A stretch of 32,611 nucleotides of DNA from Gemmataceae bacterium (GTDB lineage Bacteria; Planctomycetota; Planctomycetia; Gemmatales; Gemmataceae), in assembly GCA_019752375.1 (NCBI GenBank), contig JAIEMG010000241.1, positions 1 to 32,611 on the forward strand, in the 5' to 3' direction. The position numbers and the translations under genes are program-made. Positions within the stretch are counted from its first letter, which is position 1; the number at the start of each line of letters is the position of its first letter. The notes beneath the pieces are model-generated. The model did not search any database. It had not been told where the DNA came from and saw only the letters and a program-made list of their open reading frames with translations. Positions 23,021 through 30,681 of the stretch are shown here, piece after piece.

Positions 23021-23572
23021 CTAGGGTTGCGGCAACTCGGTCACCATGCCGCGCCGTCGGAGGCGATCCAATACCTCGATGCGGGCGCGGTGCAACCAGG
23101 TCTTGATGGTTCCCACCGGGCGGTCCAGCGCCTCGGCGATTTCCTCGTAAGGCTGTCCATGCTCGTGAAACAGCACAAAGACGCTGCGATATTCCGGTCG
23201 CAGCTCGCTCAGGGCGGCATGAATCTCGTGAAGCAGCTCGGCACTGTCGTCGGCCGGGGCATCCGCTGCCGTTTCTTGCAGGTAATCCGCCAGCTCGGGC
23301 CGGCGGACCCGCTGCGAGATCCAGGTCCGGCAGCGGTTGACCGTGATACCCATGATCCACGGCTTCAAGGGCCGGGAGGAATCCCAGCGGCGCAAGCTGC
23401 GGAAGACGCGCAGGAACACTTCCTGGACCACGTCCTCGGCATCATGGCGGTGATTGAGGAGGCGGACGCACAGGCCGAAGACTTCGGCCTGGAACCGCTC
23501 CACCAGGGCCTGAATCGCAGGTCCCTCACCTCGCAGACAGCGTTGCACCAGCGCGGCTTCGTCGGCAGACAC
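23021..23572 (-). CDS. ECF-type RNA polymerase sigma factor
   Basis: About 183 residues. Region 2 is clear (FGLCVRLLNHRHDAEDVVQE, then VFLRVFRSLRRWD), as is region 4 with its helix-turn-helix (YEEIAEALDRPVGTIKTWLHRAR). There is no region 1 or 3, as expected for the ECF group. I chose GTG 23572, which gives the usual N-terminus (VSADEAALVQRCLRGE) and has GGTGG 5 nt upstream; the open frame reaches a TTG at 23620 and a GTG at 23581. It is the first gene of an operon with its anti-sigma factor (10-bp gap) and a secreted protein. Planctomycetes have many such ECF factors; the specific regulon cannot be read from here. Confidence 0.92.
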   Translation of the reverse strand: MSADEAALVQRCLRGEGPAIQALVERFQAEVFGLCVRLLNHRHDAEDVVQEVFLRVFRSLRRWDSSRPLKPWIMGITVNRCRTWISQRVRRPELADYLQETAADAPADDSAELLHEIHAALSELRPEYRSVFVLFHEHGQPYEEIAEALDRPVGTIKTWLHRARIEVLDRLRRRGMVTELPQP

Positions 23573-23669
23573 TGTTGCCACCCGCAAGAGAGTACCCGCG
23601 GCCCCTGCATGGAGTTTCAAACCGGTGGGGCAAGCGTGTCCTGAAGTTGCAAAACCTCAGAGTTCGGAT

Positions 23670-23921
23670 TCATTCCCGCGCCCGCTGAAACAGCTCGATC
23701 ACCTGTTCGATCGACGTTTCACGGAGGGGTTTGCCGGTCCGTTCGAGGGCCTCGTCAAACTTGATCGCGGTTTCCTGCATGCGCTCGTGCGTCTCGGCAG
23801 AGCCGCCGACGATCACGAAGTTCTCGCTGCGCGTCAACCGTTGGTGATCGTCCTTGTTGTCCAGACCGACGCCGAGGAAACCGACGACCTCAGGTTGAGT
23901 ACGCTTACGCTTGCCGGACAA
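23670..23921 (-). CDS. Small conserved-looking protein, 83 residues, TTG start
   Basis: The protein begins MSGKRKRTQPEVVGFLGVGL and continues with DNKDDHQRLTRSENFVIVGG; the C-terminal half is helical and acidic (ERMQETAIKFDEALERTGK, then SIEQVIELFQRARE). The start is a TTG at 23921 with a perfect AAGGAG 7 nt upstream, which fixes it well. The frame remains open much further upstream, but that part is antisense to the metallophosphoesterase gene and has unnatural composition. It has no signal peptide, and the family is not recognised. It precedes the ECF operon by about 100 bp on the same strand and might be co-transcribed. Cytoplasmic by default. Confidence 0.75.
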   Translation of the reverse strand: MSGKRKRTQPEVVGFLGVGLDNKDDHQRLTRSENFVIVGGSAETHERMQETAIKFDEALERTGKPLRETSIEQVIELFQRARE

Positions 23922-24065
23922 GGCCCGACTCCTTCGTTGAAAACTGAACGGGGGCTGGCTCCCTTCACTATAAGTTCCGGCAAAGCGGCCGGTCAATGAC
24001 AAACGGTGGCCCCTGAAATTCTCACCCGCGGCTGCGTCTATCCAGATAAACGAAAGGTGAGAACC

Positions 24066-24725
24066 ATGAACCGCATCTTTTTCACATCCGACACCCATTT
24101 CGGGCATGCCAACATCATCAAATACTGCGATCGGCCGTTCCTGTGCGACGACGAACGGCAACGGCTCGCCCGCGATGGCACGCTTCGCATCTCGGAGGAC
24201 GCGGTCGCCCGCATGGACGCGGCCCTGATCGATGGCATCAACTCCCTGGTCGGTGAGAGGGACGTCCTCTGGCACCTGGGCGACTGGGCGATGGCCGGCA
24301 AGAGCGGCTACCAGGACTCGTGTCGCCGTTATCGCGACCGCATTGTGTGCCGAACCGTCAACATCGTCTGGGGCAATCACGACCGCCGCTCGATTCGCGA
24401 CCTCTTCAACGAGGCGCACGAGCAGGTCGAGCTCTCCCTGGAAGGCCAGCGAATCGTCCTCAATCACTACGCCATGGCCGTCTGGAACCGCAGCCATCGC
24501 GGTTCGTGGCAGTTCTACGGCCACTCGCACGGCGGGGCCGAGGCCTGGATGGACGCTCATCTTCCGGGACGCCGTTCGATGGATGTCGGCGTGGATCACG
24601 CCTTTGCTGTGCTCGGCACCTTCCGGCCCTGGTCGTTCGAGGAGTTGCAGGCCCGGCTGAGCTCACAACGGGGATGTGCGATCGACCACCACGGAGCGCG
24701 GGGTGAGAGGAGGGATGAGGGATGA
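24066..24725 (+). CDS. Calcineurin-like metallophosphoesterase
   Basis: A 219-residue cytoplasmic enzyme with all hallmark motifs: D9 and H11 in SDTHFGH, D73 in GDW, N104-H105-D106 in GNHD, H153 and H155 in GHSHG. The SDTHFGHANIIKYCDRPF opening is typical of the small phage- and bacteria-type phosphoesterases of this superfamily; the substrate is unknown. ATG 24066 is chosen because AAAGGTGAG precedes it and the first beta-strand starts directly after; the frame is open to 24006. The last residues (RRDEG) and the stop codon lie inside a GGGATGA repeat, so the natural C-terminus has been altered by that element. It is divergent from the 83-residue gene. Confidence 0.93.
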   Translation: MNRIFFTSDTHFGHANIIKYCDRPFLCDDERQRLARDGTLRISEDAVARMDAALIDGINSLVGERDVLWHLGDWAMAGKSGYQDSCRRYRDRIVCRTVNIVWGNHDRRSIRDLFNEAHEQVELSLEGQRIVLNHYAMAVWNRSHRGSWQFYGHSHGGAEAWMDAHLPGRRSMDVGVDHAFAVLGTFRPWSFEELQARLSSQRGCAIDHHGARGERRDEG

Positions 24726-24786
24726 GGGATGAGGGATGAGGAACCCAACTTTATCCTTCATCCCTCATCCCTCATCCCTCATTTTT
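24712..24786 (+). terminator. GGGATGA inverted repeat with T-tract; also ends the upstream gene
   Basis: Four GGGATGA units (24712-24739) face three TCATCCC units plus a partial one (24758-24782), separated by an 18-nt loop, and five T follow (24782-24786). This has the form of an intrinsic terminator for the metallophosphoesterase gene. The second unit provides that gene's TGA stop (24723-24725). Confidence 0.8.
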
Positions 24787-24953
24787 GCGTCCGTCCGCAG
24801 CACAATCACAATCCCTATCGCCGTTCCACCTCCGGAGGCAACCCGTTCAACGGCTTGCTTTTCCTGTAGCAGCCTTCGCCTCCCTCGATTACCGTAAAGT
24901 CCAGGCTCCTTCTCCCCAACTGCCGGCGTTTCCCCGCTGCGAGGTGCAAGATC

Positions 24954-26426
24954 GTGCCGATCCGCGCAAGTCTTCTCCTGGGAACCGCCCTCGTTCTGAC
25001 GGCTGCCCTTGCCGCCCAGACGCCTTCGGGCGCCGAGCGCAAGAGCGATCCGCTGCCGAAACTGACTTCCCGTCTCGGAGACGTCCGTCTCAAGCACGGC
25101 AACATGATCATTGGCGTCGCCTATTCGCCGAACGGACGCTCCATTGCTTCGGGTGGCTGGGACAAGCTCGTCCGTTACTGGGATGCCAACAGCGGGAGAG
25201 AGCTGCGCCAGTCGGCCGGCCACCAGGGGGCCATCTACGGCGTCGCATTTGCACCCGATGGCCACATGGTTGCATCCGGGAGCGAAGACAAGACGATCCG
25301 CTGCTGGGAAGTCGCGACCGGCAAGCAACGGATGTGTCTGGAAGGGCACACCGGCGGCGTCACGAAGGTCGCCTTCTCACCGGACGGCAAGTTCATCGCC
25401 TCAGGCAGCTACGATCAGACCATTCGCCTGTGGGACGCGGAGTCCGGGAAAGAAGTCCGCAAGCTCGGCGGCCAGCAGAAGGGTTTCACCAACATCGCCT
25501 TTTCACCGGACGGCAAGTACCTGGCTTCCGGGTGCGGCGACAACATGGCCTGCATCTGGGACGTGGCCACCGGCAAGGAATATCGCAACTTTCAAGGCCA
25601 CACGACCTCCGTGGTGGGCCTGGCCTTCTCACCCGACGGCCGGATGCTGGCGACCGCGAGCGAGGACAGCTCGGTCCGCCTCTGGGAGGTTCGCAGCAGC
25701 AAGGAATGCCGGCAACTGCGCGGCCACGGCAGCGGCGTTTGGGCCGTCACCTTCTCGCCGGACGGGCGGACTCTTGCTACTTCGGGACGCGACAAGAGCG
25801 TGCGATTGTGGGAAGTCTTGAGCGGCAGCTTGATCCGACAGGTGGAAGCGCACGGCCAGGGCGTCCCGGCGCTGGCGTTCGCGCCCGATGGAAAGAGCCT
25901 CACTTCCGGCAGTCACGATGCGACTGCAGTGGTCTGGGACCTGGCCGACGTGTCCGTCACCACTCCGCCCAAGGTCGCGGCATTGACGGAAGAACAACTC
26001 GCGGAGCTGTGGGCGGACCTCGGCAGCGCTGATGCAGCGACCGCCCATCGCGCCATCTGGAACCTTGCCGGTGCCCCGCGGCAGGTGACCGTGCCATTGT
26101 TTCAAAAGCAGCTCAAGGCGGTCGAACCCGTGGCGGCGCAACGGATTGCCCAGTTGATCGCCGACCTCGACAGCAACAACTTCCTGATACGTCAGAAAGC
26201 ATCCGAAGAGCTGCACAAGCTCGGCGAACTGGCCCTGCCGGCACTCGAGGCGACGCTCGCGGGCAAGCCGACGCTGGAAGTACAGATGCGCGTCGAGCGG
26301 CTGCTGGAAAAACTGCAAGCCCCCTCCCTCTCGCCGGAAACACTGCGGGCCCTACGTGCCGTCGAGGTGCTGGAGCGCATCGGCTCAGCCGAGGCACGCC
26401 GTGTGGTCGAGACGCTCGCCAAATAG
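24954..26426 (+). CDS. Secreted WD40-repeat protein with helical C-terminal domain
   Basis: A 490-residue protein with an N-terminal signal peptide (IRASLLLGTALVLTAALAAQ). Seven WD40 units run from ~48 to ~340, each with FSPDGK-type turns and an xWD/xWE end (DKLVRYWD, DKTIRCWE, DQTIRLWD, DNMACIWD, DSSVRLWE, DKSVRLWE, DATAVVWD), giving a complete seven-bladed propeller. Residues ~350-490 form a helical, HEAT-like domain (NNFLIRQKASEELHKLG, LALPALEATLAGK). No enzymatic motif is seen; a scaffold or binding role outside the cytoplasm is likely. GTG 24954 has GAGGTG 7 nt upstream. Such exported WD40/helical proteins are common in planctomycetes. Its stop codon lies 5 bp from that of the convergent serine hydrolase. 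Confidence 0.92.
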   Translation: MPIRASLLLGTALVLTAALAAQTPSGAERKSDPLPKLTSRLGDVRLKHGNMIIGVAYSPNGRSIASGGWDKLVRYWDANSGRELRQSAGHQGAIYGVAFAPDGHMVASGSEDKTIRCWEVATGKQRMCLEGHTGGVTKVAFSPDGKFIASGSYDQTIRLWDAESGKEVRKLGGQQKGFTNIAFSPDGKYLASGCGDNMACIWDVATGKEYRNFQGHTTSVVGLAFSPDGRMLATASEDSSVRLWEVRSSKECRQLRGHGSGVWAVTFSPDGRTLATSGRDKSVRLWEVLSGSLIRQVEAHGQGVPALAFAPDGKSLTSGSHDATAVVWDLADVSVTTPPKVAALTEEQLAELWADLGSADAATAHRAIWNLAGAPRQVTVPLFQKQLKAVEPVAAQRIAQLIADLDSNNFLIRQKASEELHKLGELALPALEATLAGKPTLEVQMRVERLLEKLQAPSLSPETLRALRAVEVLERIGSAEARRVVETLAK

Positions 26427-26437
26427 TTCGTCTATTT
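26421..26437. terminator. Small AT-rich hairpin holding both stop codons
   Basis: AAATAG-TTCGT-CTATTT: a 6-bp stem that contains the stop codons of the two convergent genes (TAG at 26424-26426 on the plus strand, TAG at 26434-26432 on the minus strand). It is weak for a terminator, but the A/T ends would give a short T-tract in either direction. Confidence 0.35.
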
Positions 26438-27658
26438 CAACGACGAAACCGCCAGCGATTGTAGTTCGTGGCGCATTTTGGACGCATCAGCGTTGGGCAG
26501 GCCGACGCGCTGGATCAGCAGGATCATGAACAGGTCCTTCTCCGGATCGATCCAGCCTTGCGTGCCAAAAGCACCACCGTGGCCGTAGCTGCCTGCGGAA
26601 AGCATCTCGGTCACCCCCGTCGGCTTGGCCACCACCGCCCAGCCATAACCAAAGCCCGAACCGGTCGTGAAGCCGGCCAGCAAGTCGCCCGTCTGTACCT
26701 TGGTCATGGTCGCCACGCTCTCCTCCGAAAGGATCTTTGCCTTTCCCAGCGTGCCTTTGCCGAGCATCATCTGGTAGACCCGCGCCAGGTCGGTTCCGGT
26801 GGAGTAGAGGCCCCCGGCGGGGATCGGGAATCGTGGGTTCTTCGGCAGGTCAATGAGATTGTTCTTCGCCACCACCAGCTTGCCGTCTTTCTTGTCGAAG
26901 GTCGGTGCGGCCCGTTCGAGCTGGGCGGCGCTGGGGTAGAACGTGGTATCCGTCATGCCGAGCGGCTCGAAGATGCGTTTGCGCAGGAAATCCTCGTAGG
27001 TCTGGCCCGATGCGACCTCGATGATGCGGCCCAGCACATCGATGCCGGCATTGCAGTACGACCACTTGCTGCCCGGCTCGAAGTCCAGCGGCCGTTGCGA
27101 GACCGCCATCGTTGCCTCGGCCAGGTTGTGCTGCCGTTTGACGTAGATGTCGCTGATGCCGGCCGGGTAACCGCTCGGCAGTCCGGATGTGTGCGTCAGC
27201 AGATCGCGGATGGTGATCGGCCGCGCCGGCTTCTTCAGGGACACCGTTTCCGGAGTGCGGCCGACGAGCAGCATCTGGCCCTTGAATTCAGGCAGGTGCT
27301 TTTCGACAAGATCGTTGACCGACAGCTTGCCTTCGTCCTGCAAGATCATGATGCCGATGGCGGTGATTGGCTTGGTCATTGACGCGATACGAAATAGCGC
27401 GTCCTTCGGCATCGCCTGCTTTCGGTCGGCGTCGAGATTGCCGACAGCTTCGTGGTGGACGATGCCATCCTTGCGGCCGACGACCGTGACGACCCCCACA
27501 ATCTCCTGTTGATCGACGAACCCCTGCATAGCCGTGCGGATGCGGCCCAGCTTGCCGGCATCGGCGTCGCCGCGCGTTGGCACTGCGACGAGGACCAAGG
27601 CGAGGCTGGCGAGCACGGCTCGGGCAACGGTTGGGGGAGAGATCAGGGACTTGCGCAT
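26432..27658 (-). CDS. Exported class C beta-lactamase-like serine hydrolase
   Basis: A 408-residue protein of the beta-lactamase/penicillin-binding-protein fold. A signal peptide is present (ARAVLASLALVLVAVPTRG). The catalytic motifs are complete: S93-M-T-K96 (SxxK), Y201-C-N203 (YxN) and H360-G-G in YGHGGAFG (HxG-type third motif). Conserved LLTHTSGL and GLYSTGTDLARVYQMML match family members that act as esterases or D-amino-acid peptidases as often as lactamases, so resistance should not be assumed. The ATG at 27658 has only a weak Shine-Dalgarno sequence. It is convergent with the WD40 gene and divergent from the alpha/beta hydrolase (160-bp gap), and appears monocistronic. Confidence 0.92.
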   Translation of the reverse strand: MRKSLISPPTVARAVLASLALVLVAVPTRGDADAGKLGRIRTAMQGFVDQQEIVGVVTVVGRKDGIVHHEAVGNLDADRKQAMPKDALFRIASMTKPITAIGIMILQDEGKLSVNDLVEKHLPEFKGQMLLVGRTPETVSLKKPARPITIRDLLTHTSGLPSGYPAGISDIYVKRQHNLAEATMAVSQRPLDFEPGSKWSYCNAGIDVLGRIIEVASGQTYEDFLRKRIFEPLGMTDTTFYPSAAQLERAAPTFDKKDGKLVVAKNNLIDLPKNPRFPIPAGGLYSTGTDLARVYQMMLGKGTLGKAKILSEESVATMTKVQTGDLLAGFTTGSGFGYGWAVVAKPTGVTEMLSAGSYGHGGAFGTQGWIDPEKDLFMILLIQRVGLPNADASKMRHELQSLAVSSLK

Positions 27659-27818
27659 GGTGTGGATTCTCGAAGGGTGGCCGATAACAGGGACTCAAGA
27701 CGTCGAGTGTATCGCAGGCCAACGGCACATGCCAGATGCGGAAAGCGCTTGCTGCCTGGCGCCGCATCCTGCATCATGGCGCGCGACGAGGAAACTACAC
27801 CGTGAGGATGACGCAGCG

Positions 27819-28601
27819 ATGCAAGCCACGATCAACGGCATTTCGATTGCCTACGAGATTCAGGGTGAGGGCCTGCCCATCGTCTTCGTCCACGGCCTTG
27901 GCGGCACGTCGAACGTCTGGCACGCGCAGCGCGCCACGCTGTCGAAGTACTGCCGGGTCGTCGCCTTCGACCTGAGCGGGTCGGGCCGTTCGGACAAGTC
28001 GAAACGGAGCTATTCCATCGATGGCTGGGCGGATGAGATTGCGGGCGTGATGGATCATCTCGAGATCGACGCCGGAGTGGTCGTCGGCCACTCGATGGGC
28101 ACGGTGATCGCACAGCACTTCGCGGCGAAATATCCGCGGAGGACGAAAGCAATTGTCCTGGCAGGGGCGTTGGTGGAGCTTTCCGCACCGGGCAAGGAAG
28201 CGTTTAGCAAGCGTGCCGAAGCGGTCGAGAAGGAAGGGATGGCCGGCATTGCCGATGCGGTCCTCGGCGGCGCCCTTTCGGCTGGGACCCGCGAAGGCAA
28301 CCTGGCGTTGACCGGCATGGTGCGCGAGCTGCTGTTGAGCAATGATCCGGCGTGCTACGCGGGACATTGCCGGGCGCTGGTGGCTGGCAGTGCGAAAGCG
28401 GATCAACCCAAGATCACCTGCGCCACCCTGCTGCTGGTCGGCGATCAGGACCCCGTCACGCCGCTCGCATTGCAGAAGACCATTGCCGCGGCGATTGCCG
28501 GGAGCAAGATCCGCATTGTGCCCAACACGGCACACCTAACCATGCTTGAATCACCGGGCAGCTTCAACACGGCGCTCTTGGAGTTCTTGGCGACCATCTG
28601 A
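27819..28601 (+). CDS. Alpha/beta hydrolase
   Basis: A 260-residue cytoplasmic alpha/beta-hydrolase-fold protein. The oxyanion motif HGLGGTSNVW is followed by the nucleophile elbow GHSMG with S92; D211 (LLVGDQDPVTP) and H239 (NTAHLTM) complete the triad. The small cap region (~130-185) is helical. Closest in look to the 3-oxoadipate enol-lactonase / C-C hydrolase group, but the substrate cannot be deduced. The start at 27819 fits the beginning of the first strand; GAGG lies 11 nt upstream, a little far. The frame is open upstream, without family resemblance. A strong terminator-like palindrome follows 17 bp after the stop codon. Confidence 0.9.
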   Translation: MQATINGISIAYEIQGEGLPIVFVHGLGGTSNVWHAQRATLSKYCRVVAFDLSGSGRSDKSKRSYSIDGWADEIAGVMDHLEIDAGVVVGHSMGTVIAQHFAAKYPRRTKAIVLAGALVELSAPGKEAFSKRAEAVEKEGMAGIADAVLGGALSAGTREGNLALTGMVRELLLSNDPACYAGHCRALVAGSAKADQPKITCATLLLVGDQDPVTPLALQKTIAAAIAGSKIRIVPNTAHLTMLESPGSFNTALLEFLATI

Positions 28602-28618
28602 ACCGCCCAGGAAAGCTA

Positions 28619-28691
28619 GTGGCGGCAGACCTCCAGGTCTGCCGGAATCGGCCGCACCGGCAGACCTGGAGGTCTGCCGCCACAATTTTTC
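28619..28691 (+). terminator. Nested palindrome with T-tract after the alpha/beta hydrolase gene
   Basis: Perfect 27-bp arms (28619-28645 and 28657-28683) surround an 11-nt loop, followed by CAATTTTT up to 28691. Each arm itself contains GGCAGACCT-CC-AGGTCTGCC (9-bp stem, 2-nt loop). It has the form of a very strong intrinsic terminator and the same two-level design as the elements at 23-90 and 20462-20521. Confidence 0.88.
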
Positions 28692-28724
28692 GCTTGTTTT
28701 ATCGATTGACAGAAGTACGCCTTC

Positions 28725-28745
28725 CGCGCCCCGCGCCCCGCGCCC
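28725..28745. repeat. Three-copy CGCGCCC tandem repeat
   Basis: Three consecutive 7-bp units. On the minus strand they read as GGGG runs separated by CGC, so a G-quadruplex on that strand is possible. The repeat lies 100 bp upstream of the DUF1080 gene. Confidence 0.6.
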
Positions 28746-28847
28746 CGAGTTTCCGTGGCCATCGACGCGGGGGCGTGCTACCATTTCGCTCATTCGACCG
28801 CCCGCCCCGACGTCCCACCTTCGCGTTTCACACAAGGAGAACCGTTC

Positions 28848-29573
28848 ATGAGACCGTTGTTCACGGCCACGGCGGCCTGTTTCACTCTCGCCGGCCTCGC
28901 GCTGGCCCAGTATGGCGACATCAGCGACGTCAAGCTGGCCAAGCCGGAAGACAAGGAGCACGTCAAGAGCGTCGAGCCGCCCAAGGGGGCCATCGTTCTC
29001 TTCGACGGCAAGAGTCTCGACGGCTGGGTCAATCGCAATGGCAAGGACAAGGCGCACTGGAAGCTGCTCGACGGCGGCATCATGGAGGTCGTCAAGGGCG
29101 GCGACATCATGACGGAAAAGAAGTTCGACGGCACGTTCAAGCTGCACGTCGAGTTCCGCGTCCCGTACATGCCCGACGCCAAGGGGCAGGGCCGCGGCAA
29201 CAGCGGCGTCTATCTTCAGGGTCGCTACGAGGTGCAGGTGCTCGACAGCTACGGGCTCAAGAGTCAGAACAACGATTGTGGCGGCATCTACAGCGTGGCC
29301 GCCCCGCTGGTGAACGCCTGCAAGGCGCCGACGATCTGGCAGAGCTACGACATCGAGTTCACGTCTCCCCAGTGCGAGAACGGCAAGAAGACCGAACCAG
29401 CGCACGTCACCGTCTATCACAACGGCGTCAAGATCCACGACGACGTGAAGATCAAGGTCGATTACACCACGGCCGGCTTGCAGACGGATCCATGTACTCC
29501 CGGACCGATCCTCCTGCAGGACCACGGCAATCCGGTTCAGTATCGCAACATCTGGCTCGTGCCGATGAAGTAA
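28848..29573 (+). CDS. Exported 3-keto-disaccharide hydrolase domain protein (DUF1080)
   Basis: A 241-residue protein with a signal peptide ending at ALA|QYGD. The DUF1080 jelly-roll fold is shown by the family motifs: IVLFDGKSLDGWV near the start, then WKLLDGGIMEV, FKLHVEFRVPYMP, GNSGVYLQGRYEVQVLDSYG, WQSYDIEF, VTVYHNGVKIHDDV, and LLQDHGNPVQYRNIW at the C-terminus. Members cleave or bind sugar derivatives such as 3-keto-glucosides, and planctomycetes carry many copies. ATG 28848 has AAGGAGA 8 nt upstream. It lies alone between two terminator-like structures, so it is probably monocistronic. Confidence 0.95.
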   Translation: MRPLFTATAACFTLAGLALAQYGDISDVKLAKPEDKEHVKSVEPPKGAIVLFDGKSLDGWVNRNGKDKAHWKLLDGGIMEVVKGGDIMTEKKFDGTFKLHVEFRVPYMPDAKGQGRGNSGVYLQGRYEVQVLDSYGLKSQNNDCGGIYSVAAPLVNACKAPTIWQSYDIEFTSPQCENGKKTEPAHVTVYHNGVKIHDDVKIKVDYTTAGLQTDPCTPGPILLQDHGNPVQYRNIWLVPMK

Positions 29574-29586
29574 TTGGAGCAGCCAC

Positions 29587-29652
29587 GAGCAAGGCAGGAG
29601 CTTCGGAATCGCGCTGAAATGGCCTGTTCCGGGTTTCTGCCTTGCTCATTTT
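29587..29652 (+). terminator. Intrinsic terminator of the DUF1080 gene
   Basis: GAGCAAGGCAG (29587-29597) and its exact complement (29637-29647) form an 11-bp stem, and further partial pairing continues inward (CGGAA with TTCCG). ATTTT follows. The position, 14 bp after the stop codon, supports terminator function. Confidence 0.7.
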
Positions 29653-29673
29653 CCAGTGTTCCGCTCAACCGTC

Positions 29674-30681
29674 ATGCGCACCATCGGCTACGGCGTCATC
29701 GGCCTGGGGTTCTTCGGCGAAAAACACGCCGAGGTGGCCGCGGCGTTGCCTGATGTCGAACTTCGCGCTCTATGCACGCGACAGGACGACCGTCGGCGTC
29801 AGCTCAAGAAACGTCTGGGCGTGGCCCGTGACTACAAGGATTATCACGACCTCCTGGCCGACCCGGACGTTGAAGCGGTCAGCATTGTCACGCACGTCGA
29901 CCAGCACGTTGGCCCCGCCGTGGATGCTTTACGCGCGGGCAAGCACGTCCTGCTGGAAAAGCCAATGGCACGCACGGTCGCCGAGTGCGATCGCATCATC
30001 GCGGCCGCCGAGAAGTCCGATCGCATCCTGATGGTCGGCCACATCTGTCGCTTCAATCCGCGCTACGCCCTCGCACGGGAACGGATCGTCACCGGTGAAC
30101 TCGGCCAGATTGTCTCGATGTACGCGCGGCGCAATATCCCCGCTGCACGAAGCCGAAGTGTGCTGGAGAAGATCGGCCCGCTGCTGGGCGACGGGATCCA
30201 CGACACCGACCTGATGCTCTGGATGTCCGGCGCTCGCATCGAAACCGCCTATGCACTGACGCATACCGTTCGCGGCCTGCCAAATCCTGACCTTGGCTGG
30301 GCGATGTACCGTTTCCACACCGGCGCAATCGGCGTCATCGAGGATGTTTGGTTTTTGCCCGAGGGCACGCCCTTCCGCATCCATGAGCACATGGAAATCA
30401 TCGGCACCGACGGCGCCATCTACATCCACGGCGGGGACATGAACCTCGTCGTGCAAGGCCGTCTTGGCATCGACTGTCCCGACACGCTGTACTGGCCGCA
30501 AATGCACGGTGAACCGAGCGGCGCATTGCGCACGGAGCTGGCTTATTTTGTCGATTGCGTGGCAAAGGGGACAAAGCCCAGCGTGGTGACGCCGCTGGAA
30601 GCGCGAGCCGCGGTGGCAGCCCTTGGGGCGGCGGAAAAATCGGCGCGGACCGGAAAGGTTGTACGCGTCCGCGGGCGCTAG
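29674..30681 (+). CDS. Gfo/Idh/MocA family NAD(P)-dependent oxidoreductase
   Basis: A 335-residue cytoplasmic dehydrogenase. The Rossmann motif GLGFFG at 10-15 follows the first strand; E95-K96-P97 in LLEKPMA and H176 in GDGIHDTDLM are the conserved catalytic and cofactor residues of the family. The C-terminal alpha/beta domain is complete. Substrates are usually sugars, inositols or their amino or keto forms, here unspecified. It sits next to the DUF1080 gene, and a link to 3-keto sugars is attractive because these families cooperate elsewhere, but a terminator separates the two. ATG 29674 is preferred over GTG 29656, which would lie only 5 bp beyond the terminator T-tract. The stop codon overlaps that of the convergent gene. 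Confidence 0.92.
   Translation: MRTIGYGVIGLGFFGEKHAEVAAALPDVELRALCTRQDDRRRQLKKRLGVARDYKDYHDLLADPDVEAVSIVTHVDQHVGPAVDALRAGKHVLLEKPMARTVAECDRIIAAAEKSDRILMVGHICRFNPRYALARERIVTGELGQIVSMYARRNIPAARSRSVLEKIGPLLGDGIHDTDLMLWMSGARIETAYALTHTVRGLPNPDLGWAMYRFHTGAIGVIEDVWFLPEGTPFRIHEHMEIIGTDGAIYIHGGDMNLVVQGRLGIDCPDTLYWPQMHGEPSGALRTELAYFVDCVAKGTKPSVVTPLEARAAVAALGAAEKSARTGKVVRVRGR

Noticed and set aside
23922-24599. Upstream extension of the 83-residue minus-strand gene
   Set aside because: It is antisense to the metallophosphoesterase, whose motifs are complete; the TTG at 23921 has its own ribosome-binding site.
26432-27658. Antibiotic-resistance beta-lactamase
   Set aside because: The class-C-like motifs are shared with esterases and peptidases, and nothing in the context suggests resistance.
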